Of a stretch of 64,000 bases of DNA, positions 7,711 to 16,244 are shown one piece after another; position 1 is the first letter of the stretch, and every line of letters begins with the position of its first letter. The position numbers and the translations under genes were made by a program. The stretch lies in NCBI GenBank assembly GCA_934248055.1, contig CAKQKI010000003.1, positions 1-64,000 on the forward strand, in the 5' to 3' direction. Source of the stretch: an uncultured Clostridia bacterium (lineage in GTDB: Bacteria > Bacillota > Clostridia > Christensenellales > Borkfalkiaceae). The notes under the pieces were generated by a model. The model had not been told where the DNA came from. It saw nothing but the letters and a program-made list of their open reading frames with translations, and searched no databases.

Positions 7711-9105
7711 TTACTTTTCCATTCCGAAATAGTTTATCGCGTTATAATACGAAACGTCTTTAACGACTTTCCCGACGAAATCTATATCCGAAGTCATTTC
7801 GCCTTTTTCCATAAGCGTTCCGAAATAATTGCAAAGAATACGCCTGAAATAATGATGACGCGGATAGGATAATAACGATCTGCTGTCGGTAAGCATTCCT
7901 ACGAACGCGCCGATATGACCCGTTGCGGTAAGATCGTTGATATGCTTTTCCATTCCCACTTTATTGTCAAGGAACCACCAGGCGGGTCCGTATTGAATTT
8001 TGCCGCGCGCGCCGTCGTCCTGAAAGCAGCCTATAAGAGTCATAATTTCCGTGTTCTGTTTAGGATTAAGATTGAAAATTATCGTTTTCGGCAAGGAATT
8101 TTCGGAATTAAGCCTGTCGAAAAGCCTTGACATTTCGGTAATCGAGTTCTTGTCGCTTATACTGTCATAACCCGTGTCAAGCCCTAATTTTTCAAGCATT
8201 ACGGAGTTATTGTTTCGCATCGCGCCGACGTGAAGTTCCGTTCTTATATCGTATTTCGCGTAAAGTTTCATTAAAAAGTACGTCAAATACCCTTTGAAAA
8301 CTTCCGTTTCCTTTTCCGTCGGAACGACGCCTTTGCGCGCTTTTTTAAAAACTTCGTCCGCCGCGGATTTGTCGGAAACGAGATAAACCTTTTCGAGCGC
8401 AATGTCGCTTGCGACGGTTCCCGTTCCGATAAACTCTTTAAGACGCGCTTCTATTGCCGTTTCGAGATCGCTAAGCTTATCGATTTTATTCGTTAAAAGT
8501 TCGAGTTTTTTAATAAATTCGGGATAATTGACGGCGTCGCAATTCATAATTTTGTCGGCGCGGAACGCGGGAATAACTTTAAACCCGTATCCCTTTTCTT
8601 TAATTTTCAGAAAAGTCGAAAGATCGTCGAATATCTCGTTCGTGGTAAACACTATTTTAACGCCTGCGCCTTCTATAAGACTTTCGGGAGTGATGCCGTT
8701 GAGAGCGATATAATCGTTACACCAGTTCCAGATAGTTTCGGCGTTTTCTTCGTTGATTTCGAGTTCGCAGTTGAAAAACTCTTTAAGTTCGATCTGCGAC
8801 CATTGATAAAGGGGGTTTCCGAAAGCGGTCGAAAGAGTTTTGCAGTACGCTATAAACTTTTCTTTGTGCGACTTGTTACCCGTTATATAGTCTTCGTTCA
8901 CGCCGTAATTGCGCATAAGACGCCATTTGTAATGATCGCCCGCAAGCCAGATTTCAAAAATATCGCCGAAAGTTTTGTTTTCGAGTATCTGCTTTTCGGG
9001 TAAATGACAGTGATAATCGAATATCGGCATTTTTTCGGCGTAGTCGTGATAAAGTTTACGCGCCGTTTTGTTTTCAAGCAAAAATTCATCTTTTATATAA
9101 CTCAT
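7711..9105 (-). CDS. uxaC: Glucuronate isomerase (uronate isomerase)
   Basis: Isomerises D-glucuronate to D-fructuronate and D-galacturonate to D-tagaturonate, the entry step of both uronate branches. The 464 residues match the usual family length of about 465-470. The amidohydrolase-fold metal ligands are seen in DYHCHLPEKQI (H32, H34), and the family pattern FGDIFEIWLAGDHYKWRLMR follows. It starts at ATG 9105 after an AAGGAG-like site, 37 bases downstream of uxaA in the same operon. Confidence 0.97.
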   Translation of the reverse strand: MSYIKDEFLLENKTARKLYHDYAEKMPIFDYHCHLPEKQILENKTFGDIFEIWLAGDHYKWRLMRNYGVNEDYITGNKSHKEKFIAYCKTLSTAFGNPLYQWSQIELKEFFNCELEINEENAETIWNWCNDYIALNGITPESLIEGAGVKIVFTTNEIFDDLSTFLKIKEKGYGFKVIPAFRADKIMNCDAVNYPEFIKKLELLTNKIDKLSDLETAIEARLKEFIGTGTVASDIALEKVYLVSDKSAADEVFKKARKGVVPTEKETEVFKGYLTYFLMKLYAKYDIRTELHVGAMRNNNSVMLEKLGLDTGYDSISDKNSITEMSRLFDRLNSENSLPKTIIFNLNPKQNTEIMTLIGCFQDDGARGKIQYGPAWWFLDNKVGMEKHINDLTATGHIGAFVGMLTDSRSLLSYPRHHYFRRILCNYFGTLMEKGEMTSDIDFVGKVVKDVSYYNAINYFGMEK

Positions 9106-9142
9106 GGTTACTCCTTATATATAAAGGACAAAACGCTTAAAG

Positions 9143-10546
9143 TTAAAGCGTAACGCCTTTTTTATAAAACGCTATTTCTCTTATATCTTCGCTTTTACAC
9201 TTATATTCGCCGTTAACGGTTTTAAGCAGAAGATCGAAAAGCCCGTCTTCGTCCATCGTGTAGGCGTTAAAATCTATCCAGTCGTCTTTAAATTCCGCAA
9301 GACGAGTGTTCGAAGCGATTTTCATCGTGGGAACGAAAGTGGAAAACGGCGTTCCCCTTCCCGTAGTAAAAAGCACTATCTGCGCTCCGCTTGCTGCAAG
9401 CGCGGTTGACGCAATAAGGTCGTTGCCGGGCGCGTCGAGAGCGGAAACGCCCGATTTTTTTATCTGCTCGCCGTATGAAAGAACGTCGGTTATTTCAGAA
9501 GACCCCGCCTTTTCAATGCAACCGAGCGATTTTTCTTCGAGCGTGGTTATGCCGCCTTTTTTATTGCCGGGCGAAGGGTTTTCGTATACGGGAAACCCCT
9601 GCGAAGTGTAAGAGTTTTTAAAATCCGTTATCATCTTCTTATAACTTTCAAACACGTTTTCGTTTGCGCATTTGTTCATAAGAAGTTGCTCCGCGCCGAA
9701 CATTTCGGGAACTTCGGTTAAAATCGCGCTGCCGCCCGAAGCGATAACTCTGTCGGTAATTTTTCCCACGAGCGGATTTGCGGTAAGACCGCTGTAACCG
9801 TCCGACCCACCGCATTTAAGACCTATCGTAAGTTTTGAAAAACTAACGTTTTCACGTTTAAAATCCTTGGCTTTTTCCGCGAATTTTTCAATAATTTTCA
9901 AACCGTAACCGACGTCGTCTTTCACGTCCTGACAATTATAAAATTCTATATTATCCCTGCCGTACGGTTTTAAATATTCCTTTATGCCGTCAAGCCCGTT
10001 GTTCTCGCAACCGAGCCCCACGAACAATACGAACGACGCGTTCGGGTTAAGCGCGACGCCGCACAAAAGTTTTTTTACGTTTTCGTTGTCTTCGCCGAGT
10101 TGCGAACAGCCGAACTGATGAGTAAGGGCGAAAATTCCGTCTATACTGCCTTCAACGTATTTCTGAGCAAGTTTTTCTATACGCATGCAAACGTTATTCA
10201 CGCAACCGACGGTCGGAATAATATATATTTCGTTTCTTATCCCCGCGCCGCCGTAAGAACGCGCAAAACCTTTGAACACGCCGTTTTTAACGGGAAATTC
10301 GGCAACGCTTTTATTATACTCGTAATTAAACGATTCGTCAAGGTGTGAGCGCACGTTTTGCGTATGAACCCATTCGCCTTTTTTAATATCTTTTGTCGCC
10401 CTTCCGATAATTTCGCCGTATTTTATTATAAATTCGCCTTTTTTAATGTCTTTAAGGGCGAATTTATGCCCCGCAGGGATAGTTTCCGTTCCCGAAAGAC
10501 TTATCCCCACGTTATCTTTCTCGTTTATTATAACGCTGTCGTTCAT
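9143..10546 (-). CDS. uxaA: Altronate dehydratase
   Basis: Dehydrates D-altronate to 2-keto-3-deoxygluconate in the galacturonate branch. The 467-residue protein has a short N-terminal SAF-like domain (about 1-95, containing GHKFALKDIKKGEFI) and the large UxaA catalytic region. That region holds conserved cysteines in TVGCVNNVC and HQFGCSQLGEDNE and the glycine-rich GLKCGGSDGYSGLTANP, consistent with an iron-dependent enzyme. It overlaps the uxaB stop by four bases (ATGA), a sign of translational coupling. Confidence 0.95.
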   Translation of the reverse strand: MNDSVIINEKDNVGISLSGTETIPAGHKFALKDIKKGEFIIKYGEIIGRATKDIKKGEWVHTQNVRSHLDESFNYEYNKSVAEFPVKNGVFKGFARSYGGAGIRNEIYIIPTVGCVNNVCMRIEKLAQKYVEGSIDGIFALTHQFGCSQLGEDNENVKKLLCGVALNPNASFVLFVGLGCENNGLDGIKEYLKPYGRDNIEFYNCQDVKDDVGYGLKIIEKFAEKAKDFKRENVSFSKLTIGLKCGGSDGYSGLTANPLVGKITDRVIASGGSAILTEVPEMFGAEQLLMNKCANENVFESYKKMITDFKNSYTSQGFPVYENPSPGNKKGGITTLEEKSLGCIEKAGSSEITDVLSYGEQIKKSGVSALDAPGNDLIASTALAASGAQIVLFTTGRGTPFSTFVPTMKIASNTRLAEFKDDWIDFNAYTMDEDGLFDLLLKTVNGEYKCKSEDIREIAFYKKGVTL

Positions 10547-11919
10547 AAAATTTTTCCACCCGAAAGGAGTATTTCAACGTAATTTTTAACGGCTTCGGAA
10601 AAGCCTGCGTATTCGGTAAGGTCTTCGCCCCAAACGTCCTTTTTCTTCATAAACTTCTCAACGCAACCGCCGTCGGCAAAATATTCAAGATAGGAAACGT
10701 CGTCCTTGAATTCGAGTCTGCGAGCGGGAAGCGCGGCGTAAAACTTACCGTCTTCACCCGTTTCGAGCGTTTTGTAAATAGCCATAAGATAGGCAAAACC
10801 GACAGTAAGGCGCGGCGGAATTTTGCCGTACTTTTCGTAATAATCTTTAAAACTCGGCAAATCTCTCGCTCTCCACTTACTTATACTGTTAAGCGAAATC
10901 GATAAAAGTTGATGGTTAAGAAACGGATTGAAAAATCTTTCTTTAACGCTGTCTGCAAAAGCGGTAGTCGCGTTTACGTCGTCGGAAACGAACGGAATAA
11001 TTTCTTCTTTAAGGGTATCGTCGAGAAATTTATATAAAGTTTCGTCGTTCATACATTCGTCAACGGTGGTTTTTCCGAGCCATAATCCCGCGGGAACAAG
11101 GTTCGTGTGACTTCCGTTGAGTACTCTTACCTTTCTTTTTTTGTAGTAGCCGATATCGTTTGTTAAAACGACTTCTATATTATGCGAGCCTTCGTATATA
11201 TAATCCGAGATATTGCCCTTTTTCTCGACCGCCCACAAGCCGAACGGCTCGCCTACCGACATTAAATCGTCTTTTTCGCCGATAAGCGCCGTAAGATGCT
11301 CGCGGGTTTTCTCGTCGCGCGGGTAACCGGACACTATGCGGTCGACGAGCGTGTTGCAATAATAGTTGTTTTCGTTATTCCATTTTCTGAAATCTTCGCC
11401 GAGATTCCATAGCGAAATATACTTGTCGACGCATTTATAAAGTTCGTCGGCATTATTATCGATAAGTTCTACGGGCATAAGGTACACGCCGTTCAGCCCC
11501 GCTTTAAATCTCTTATATAAAAACTGCGTGAGTTTTGCGGGATAAGTAACACTTTCAAACCCGTCAAAAGTATCGCCGTCGTTAAAGCAAATGCCCGCTT
11601 CTGTGGTGTTTGAAACGATTATTTTAAGTTCTTCGTCTTCCGCAAGGCTCAGATATTTTTCACGTTCCGAAAAGGGATCGATAACGCTTTGCAAAGCGTC
11701 TACCTTATAAACCTTTTCAACCGCTTTTCCGTTTTCCATACCGCGGAGTATAACGTGGTATTTATTATTCTGATTTTTAAATTTTTCAAGACTACCGAAA
11801 GTTATGGGTTTAACGATATTCACGCCGTAATCTTTCCCTTCTTTATTGAGCGTGTCGAAATAAAGGTCAACGAAAGTCCTTAAAAATCCGCCTTCGCCGT
11901 ACTGCATAATTTTTATCAT
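10543..11919 (-). CDS. uxaB: Tagaturonate reductase (altronate oxidoreductase)
   Basis: NADH-dependent reduction of D-tagaturonate to D-altronate. The 458-residue protein belongs to the mannitol/hexuronate dehydrogenase family. An N-terminal nucleotide-binding domain opens with GEGGFLR at 8-14, and the C-terminal helical substrate domain includes RVLNGSHT followed by a PAG segment. ATG 11919 has AAGGAG seven bases upstream. It is the first gene of uxaB-uxaA-uxaC and is divergent from the AraC regulator. A TATACT -10 box at 11963-11968 has no good -35, which would fit activator-dependent expression. Confidence 0.93.
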   Translation of the reverse strand: MIKIMQYGEGGFLRTFVDLYFDTLNKEGKDYGVNIVKPITFGSLEKFKNQNNKYHVILRGMENGKAVEKVYKVDALQSVIDPFSEREKYLSLAEDEELKIIVSNTTEAGICFNDGDTFDGFESVTYPAKLTQFLYKRFKAGLNGVYLMPVELIDNNADELYKCVDKYISLWNLGEDFRKWNNENNYYCNTLVDRIVSGYPRDEKTREHLTALIGEKDDLMSVGEPFGLWAVEKKGNISDYIYEGSHNIEVVLTNDIGYYKKRKVRVLNGSHTNLVPAGLWLGKTTVDECMNDETLYKFLDDTLKEEIIPFVSDDVNATTAFADSVKERFFNPFLNHQLLSISLNSISKWRARDLPSFKDYYEKYGKIPPRLTVGFAYLMAIYKTLETGEDGKFYAALPARRLEFKDDVSYLEYFADGGCVEKFMKKKDVWGEDLTEYAGFSEAVKNYVEILLSGGKIL

Positions 11920-11979
11920 AGCATTTCTCCTTCTGCGCCGATATATATCCGCGTTTTTATTTAGTATACCACTTTTTAG

Positions 11980-12008
11980 TTGAAAAAAAATATAAAATAG
12001 TTTATAAT
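11980..12008 (+). promoter_or_regulatory. Promoter of the AraC-family regulator
   Basis: TTGAAA (11980-11985), a 17-base spacer and a perfect TATAAT (12003-12008) in the 121-base divergent intergenic region between uxaB and araC. The opposing uxaB -10 (TATACT, 11963-11968) lies nearby, so one bound regulator could act on both directions. Confidence 0.8.
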
Positions 12009-12040
12009 AATTAAAAATTATATAAATAGTAAAGTGAAAT

Positions 12041-12841
12041 ATGAAATTTATAGAAGTTGAAAAATCCGTAAGAGAAAAAGAATGGTCGATGTCGGACCTG
12101 CACGCGCACTCGCACTACGAATTATATTTTTTAATATCGGGAACGCGCGAATTTTTTCTTACTAATAAAATGTTTAAAATCTCCGCGCCGTGCGTCATAG
12201 TAATTCCGCCTTACACGATGCATAAAACCGAAGGCGTGGGCTTTACGCGCATAAATCTTAATATCGCGCCCGACGCTCTCGGCGGATACGAAACAGCCGT
12301 TTTAACAAGGCTCGGCGAAAAAATAATCAATCTATCAAGGCGTGAATACGAAGAAATTTCGGCGGTACTTGAAAAATCGCTCGACGAAACGAAAAAAAAT
12401 TCGCCGTTTTCTGGCGATAAACTGAAAACGCTTGTTTCTTACGCGATTTATCTTCTCGACGGGTTCGACCCGTCGCACGCCGCCGCATGCGCAAAAAGCA
12501 ATCTGAAAAACGTTTCGCCCGTATATTTAAGGCTTATCGATTTTCTTAACGAAAATTACGATAAAGACTTTTCGCTTGAAGATTTAAGCAAAAAATTTTA
12601 TATTTCCAAGGTTTCGCTTTGCGCGGGGTTTAAAAAGGCGATGAACACCACGATTAACGAATACGTGACCGAAATAAGACTTAACAAAGCAAAACAATAC
12701 CTTGCAACGAGCGATAAAAGCGTTGAAGAAATTTCATATTTGTGCGGATTTTCTTCGGCGGCGTATTTCGGAATAGTTTTTAAAAACAAAACGGGGCTTT
12801 CTCCGCTCGGATACCGTAAACTCGAAAAATCGAAAGAATAA
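12041..12841 (+). CDS. AraC-family transcriptional regulator, probable hexuronate operon regulator
   Basis: A 266-residue one-component regulator. An N-terminal cupin-like sensing half (about 15-110) contains the HAHSHYELYFLISG pattern and a P-P-Y-x-M-H segment typical of sugar-binding AraC proteins. The C-terminal pair of helix-turn-helix motifs spans about 165-262 and has the AraC signature in VEEISYLCGFSSAAYF and FKNKTGLSPLGYR. It is transcribed divergently from uxaB, which strongly suggests it responds to a uronate or a pathway intermediate and controls the uxa genes; the ligand is inferred. The Shine-Dalgarno is weak (AAAGTG). Confidence 0.88.
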   Translation: MKFIEVEKSVREKEWSMSDLHAHSHYELYFLISGTREFFLTNKMFKISAPCVIVIPPYTMHKTEGVGFTRINLNIAPDALGGYETAVLTRLGEKIINLSRREYEEISAVLEKSLDETKKNSPFSGDKLKTLVSYAIYLLDGFDPSHAAACAKSNLKNVSPVYLRLIDFLNENYDKDFSLEDLSKKFYISKVSLCAGFKKAMNTTINEYVTEIRLNKAKQYLATSDKSVEEISYLCGFSSAAYFGIVFKNKTGLSPLGYRKLEKSKE

Positions 12842-12868
12842 AGATTCCGTTCGTTATAAACGACTTGC

Positions 12869-12898
12869 TTAGCCACAAGCGACTGCGTTTGTGGCTAA
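12869..12898. repeat. Collapsed hairpin related to the second TA-flanked repeat
   Basis: TAGCCACAA, nine unpaired bases and TTTGTGGCTA form a perfect hairpin flanked by TA. The arms match the terminal inverted repeats of the element at 38407-38686, as if only the two tips had been kept. It sits between the convergent araC and sufB ends. Confidence 0.6.
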
Positions 12899-12906
12899 AA
12901 AGAAAA

Positions 12907-12937
12907 GCGCGGCGATAAAAAAATTATCGCCGCGTTA
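12907..12937 (-). terminator. Terminator of sufC-sufB
   Basis: GCGGCGATA pairs with TATCGCCGC around an A/T loop. On the minus strand it is followed by CTTTTCTTTTT. It lies just past the sufB stop. Confidence 0.8.
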
Positions 12938-12947
12938 AAAATATATT

Positions 12948-13871
12948 TTATTTTAAAAATCCGTTTACTATTTTTTCTTCCGCTTCTTTTTCGGTAAGTC
13001 CGAGCGACATAAGTTTTATAAGTTGCTCGCCCGCGATTTTGCCGATAGCCGCTTCGTGAACGAGACTCGCGTCAATCGAATTTGCGTTGAGTTTAGGCTC
13101 GGCGGTAACCGTTCCGTTATCCATAATAATAGCGTCGCACTCGGTTCGCCCCGAACAAGCCGCGTTGCCGTCTATACAGGAAATATAATGCTGATGGGAA
13201 TGGTCTTTCGCGATAGATCTCGAAATAACGTGCGCCTTGCAGTTTTCGCCTTTCAGGTTGACGTAAAAATCGGTGACCGCCGTCTGTTTGCCGTGCGTCA
13301 TTATTTTTTCGCGAACGATAAGCGTTGCGGACTTTTCAAGCGTCGCTTCGGTTTTGCGGACGGTACTGTCAACCCCCTTTATCTGAGCGGTATCCATTTC
13401 CATATATCCGCCTTCGTCGATTTTAATTATCGTAGACGGATTAAGCACTTTTTCGCCCGAGCCGTCGCCTTCGCCGTAATGCTTTTCGATATATTTAACG
13501 CGCGCGTTTTTTCCTATATGAAAGGAATGAACGCCGTCATGCTCGGTTTTATCATGCCCGGTATTGCAGATTCCGCAACCGGCAACGATAATAACGTCTG
13601 CCCCGTCTCCCACGAAAAAGTCGTTATACACAAGGTCGTTAAGACCGCTTTCGGTTAAAATTACGGGGATATCCACCCTTTCGCCTTTGGTTTCGGGTTT
13701 TATGAAAATGTCGATACCGGGCTTGTCGGTTTTGGTTTTTATATCTATATTCGCCGTTACGTTGCGCCCCGCAAGTTTGCCGTTCGAGCGGATATTATAA
13801 GCGCCTGCGGGTATACTTTCTATCCCCGCCGTTTCTTTCAGCAAATTTTTCTGAATTTCCGAAAAACTCAT
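12948..13871 (-). CDS. sufB: SufB/SufD-family Fe-S cluster scaffold of a minimal two-gene SUF system
   Basis: Scaffold half of a SUF-like iron-sulfur assembly machine. The 307-residue protein is much shorter than classical SufB (about 470). It holds the beta-helix core with VIIVAGCGICNTG and HDGVHSFHIGKNARVKYIEKHYGEG (broken here at residue ~130), plus later conserved Asn, Glu and His positions such as VHEAAIGKIAGEQL. Start ATG 13871 overlaps the sufC stop by four bases; a GTG two codons earlier falls in the Shine-Dalgarno and is unlikely. The order SufC then a single SufB/D, with no sufS, sufU or second paralogue nearby, matches the minimal SMS (SmsC-SmsB) type proposed as an ancestral SUF system in anaerobes. 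Confidence 0.9.
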   Translation of the reverse strand: MSFSEIQKNLLKETAGIESIPAGAYNIRSNGKLAGRNVTANIDIKTKTDKPGIDIFIKPETKGERVDIPVILTESGLNDLVYNDFFVGDGADVIIVAGCGICNTGHDKTEHDGVHSFHIGKNARVKYIEKHYGEGDGSGEKVLNPSTIIKIDEGGYMEMDTAQIKGVDSTVRKTEATLEKSATLIVREKIMTHGKQTAVTDFYVNLKGENCKAHVISRSIAKDHSHQHYISCIDGNAACSGRTECDAIIMDNGTVTAEPKLNANSIDASLVHEAAIGKIAGEQLIKLMSLGLTEKEAEEKIVNGFLK

Positions 13872-14596
13872 AAACACTCCTTCGCCTTTTCAAGCGCGCC
13901 GCAGGTAGAAGCGGATAATATTTCGGGCAGAATTTCATCTTTAACGCCGTCTTTAACGACTTTGCCGCCGGCTATAACGACTATTCTTTCGGCAATCTGA
14001 AGTATTCTTTCCTGATGCGAAATAATAAGCAGCGTGCCTTTCGTTTTTTTCGCAAGACGGTCAAAAACCCTTATAAGACTGTTAAAACTCCATAAGTCTA
14101 TGCCCGCTTCGGGTTCGTCGAACACCGTAAGACCCGCGCCGCGAGCCATTGTAACGGCGATTTCTATTCTTTTAAGTTCCCCGCCCGATAAACTCGCGTT
14201 GATCTCGCGGTTAACGTATTCGCGCGCGCAAAGTCCGACTTCGGAAAGATACGAGCATATCTCCGAAACGCCGAGTTTTTTACCGCTCGATATATTTATA
14301 AGATCCGAAACGGTTAACCCCTTGAATCTGACGGGTTGCTGAAATGCAAACGCGATTCCTTTGTTTGCGCGCTCAGTAATGCTTAAATCGGTTATATCTT
14401 CTCCGTTATAAAAGATTTTGCCCGACGAAGGCTTATAAATGCCCATAATGATTTTTGCAAGGGTAGACTTGCCGCCGCCGTTCGGCCCCGTAAAAGCCAC
14501 GAATTTGCCGTTGATCGTAAGACTGACGTCTTTGATTATTTCTTTTTCGGAATTACCGTCACGCGCGGTGTACGAAATATTTTTAAGTTCCAGCAT
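13868..14596 (-). CDS. sufC: Fe-S cluster assembly ATPase SufC
   Basis: ABC-type ATPase that powers the SufB/D scaffold; it has no membrane partner. The 242 residues carry Walker A GPNGGGKST (37-45), Q-loop Q86, signature LSGGE (136-140), Walker B LTVFDE (156-161) and H-loop H194. The D-loop reads EAGID, typical of SufC. There is no Shine-Dalgarno; a strong promoter puts its -10 box eight bases before ATG 14596, so the mRNA is predicted to be leaderless. It overlaps sufB by four bases. Confidence 0.95.
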   Translation of the reverse strand: MLELKNISYTARDGNSEKEIIKDVSLTINGKFVAFTGPNGGGKSTLAKIIMGIYKPSSGKIFYNGEDITDLSITERANKGIAFAFQQPVRFKGLTVSDLINISSGKKLGVSEICSYLSEVGLCAREYVNREINASLSGGELKRIEIAVTMARGAGLTVFDEPEAGIDLWSFNSLIRVFDRLAKKTKGTLLIISHQERILQIAERIVVIAGGKVVKDGVKDEILPEILSASTCGALEKAKECL

Positions 14597-14604
14597 ACCG
14601 TTTA

Positions 14605-14634
14605 ATTATAACCCGACTGACCGTAATTAGTCAA
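14605..14634 (-). promoter_or_regulatory. Promoter of sufCB (predicted leaderless)
   Basis: TTGACT (14629-14634), an 18-base spacer and TATAAT (14605-14610) on the minus strand. Only eight bases separate the -10 box from the sufC ATG. Confidence 0.8.
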
Positions 14635-14689
14635 GTTAAAAAGAATCGAAAAAACAATTTAAAAAATCAACGAATATTATTAAAGTGTG

Positions 14690-14718
14690 TTGCTTTTTTA
14701 AATTCCGTATGATATAAT
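14690..14718 (+). promoter_or_regulatory. Promoter of the 170-aa membrane protein gene
   Basis: TTGCTT (14690-14695), a 17-base spacer and TATAAT (14713-14718), followed by AAGGAGG at 14737-14743 and ATG 14749. Confidence 0.8.
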
Positions 14719-14748
14719 TACATCATAAATAATTTTAAGGAGGCTTTT

Positions 14749-15261
14749 ATGGCTAAAAAAGTTAAAAAATCGTCAATGGGAAAATATCTTACTCTCGCGG
14801 CTATCCTTTTCGCGGTCGCGTCGGTATGTATGATTTTCGTAAACGCGGTTAAGTATCAGGTAAGCGAAAGCGCCGATCCGTCTTTCTACAAAGGCACGCA
14901 AATCGTTTTCGGATATAGCAAAACGAGCGGCAGCGTAGTTTCCGTAACGACTACTTATCTTAAATTCTCGTTTATGGCAATGCTTCCATACCTACTTGCC
15001 CTTGTAGGAGCGGTTCTTCTCGTTCTCAACGTTGTGGGAAAAGAAAACAAACTTGTAACGTTTGTAGCGTTTGCGGCGTTCGTGGTAGCGGCGGTATTCT
15101 TCTTCCTTGCCCCCAAGTTCCCCATTCCCGCAAAAGGCGAAAGCACCGGCATAGCGTTACTTGACAAGAAGTACTTCTCTCTTGCAATCGGTTCTATTCT
15201 CGCGGCGATATTCTCTATCGTTTCTGCGCTCTGCCTTGCGGTTAAAACCATTCTTAAATAA
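14749..15261 (+). CDS. Small integral membrane protein, unknown function
   Basis: A 170-residue protein with a lysine-rich cytoplasmic start (MAKKVKKSS) and about four hydrophobic membrane segments, near residues 12-32, 72-95, 99-121 and 142-167. A Ser/Thr-rich stretch of about 40 residues between the first two probably faces outside. It has its own strong promoter, a perfect AAGGAGG site and its own terminator, so it is a monocistronic and probably well-expressed gene. I do not recognise a named family, and the neighbours (sufC, lipase-glpK) give no clear hint. Confidence 0.75.
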   Translation: MAKKVKKSSMGKYLTLAAILFAVASVCMIFVNAVKYQVSESADPSFYKGTQIVFGYSKTSGSVVSVTTTYLKFSFMAMLPYLLALVGAVLLVLNVVGKENKLVTFVAFAAFVVAAVFFFLAPKFPIPAKGESTGIALLDKKYFSLAIGSILAAIFSIVSALCLAVKTILK

Positions 15262-15272
15262 TAAAGCAATTT

Positions 15273-15309
15273 AAAATCGTTGCGGTTTTGCGCCGCAACG
15301 ATTTTTTTT
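15273..15309. terminator. Bidirectional terminator between the membrane protein and lipase genes
   Basis: AATCGTTGCGG pairs with CCGCAACGATT around a seven-base loop. Eight T follow on the plus strand and four A precede it, so it can serve both convergent genes. Confidence 0.9.
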
Positions 15310-16222
15310 ATTTTATAAATTCTTTTATATCTTTCAAAACCTTGTCGTAAGACGAGTCGTTTAAAATTTCGTGTCTGTATCCTTCGTAAAGTTTCATTGT
15401 AACCTGAACGCCTTCGTTTCTTAATTTTTCGTAAATCCACTTTATTTTTTCGCCGTTTTCGCCTACGGGGTCGTTATCACCCGAAACGAGAAGAACTTTG
15501 ATATATTTATTGAATTCGTCGAACCATTCGTTTTCGTTGGCAAGTTTGTTAAGAGTTATAAGATCTTTGAGCGCGCTTACGGTAAAGCGGAAGTTACAGA
15601 ATTTATCTCCGCGGAATTTATCGCGCACGCGTTTATCAGAAGAAATCCAGGAAAATTTATCGTTTTCGTCGCGGAAACGGGCGTTGTATTTACCGAAAGC
15701 CATTTTTTCAAGGAACGACGAATACGCCCTTTTTCCTTTGAAAGCGCACGTCAGCCCCGCAAGAGCGATACCAAGCCCCGCAAGATTGTTTCTGCCGCCC
15801 GTGCCCATAATTATAAGTTTGTCGGGAGTTACCGATCTTTCTGCGGCAAGCCTTGCAACGAACGACCCCATACTATGCCCCATCAGGATATAAGGCATTT
15901 CGCCGTATTCTTCTTTAACAGCCGAATAAAACGCGCCTACATCTTCGTAAAGCATTTTGTACCCGTCTTTTTCGGCGATAAAGCCGAGTTCCTGCTCGGT
16001 TACGGCGGTATTGCCGTGTCCGAGATGATCGTAACCGAACACGATATATCCGTCCGAAGCAATGTCGCGCATAAATTTATCGTACCGACCGATATATTCG
16101 GTCATTCCGTGAACAATCTGAAAATATCCTTTTATTTCACCTTCGGGAAGGTAAACAACGCCTTTTAAATCGTGCGTTCCGTTAGTAGAAAGTACTTCTT
16201 TATAAATAACTCTTATATTCAT
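15308..16222 (-). CDS. Alpha/beta hydrolase, monoacylglycerol-lipase-like
   Basis: A 304-residue serine hydrolase of the Hydrolase_4 / lysophospholipase type. It shows the oxyanion region QIVHGMTEY, the nucleophile elbow GHSMG (serine near residue 114), an acidic residue in SGDNDPVGE and the catalytic histidine in YEGYRHEILND near the C-terminus. ATG 16222 follows AAAAGGAG. It starts 22 bases after the glpK stop, so the two are co-transcribed. A monoglyceride or glycerol-ester substrate that feeds glycerol to GlpK is a reasonable inference, not shown by sequence. Confidence 0.88.
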   Translation of the reverse strand: MNIRVIYKEVLSTNGTHDLKGVVYLPEGEIKGYFQIVHGMTEYIGRYDKFMRDIASDGYIVFGYDHLGHGNTAVTEQELGFIAEKDGYKMLYEDVGAFYSAVKEEYGEMPYILMGHSMGSFVARLAAERSVTPDKLIIMGTGGRNNLAGLGIALAGLTCAFKGKRAYSSFLEKMAFGKYNARFRDENDKFSWISSDKRVRDKFRGDKFCNFRFTVSALKDLITLNKLANENEWFDEFNKYIKVLLVSGDNDPVGENGEKIKWIYEKLRNEGVQVTMKLYEGYRHEILNDSSYDKVLKDIKEFIK

Positions 16223-16244
16223 ATTTCTCCTTTTAAACGTTAAT

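Noticed and set aside
12869..12898. Terminator of the AraC gene
   Set aside because: A good hairpin but no T-run on the plus strand; its sequence is explained better as a derivative of the family 2 repeat tips.
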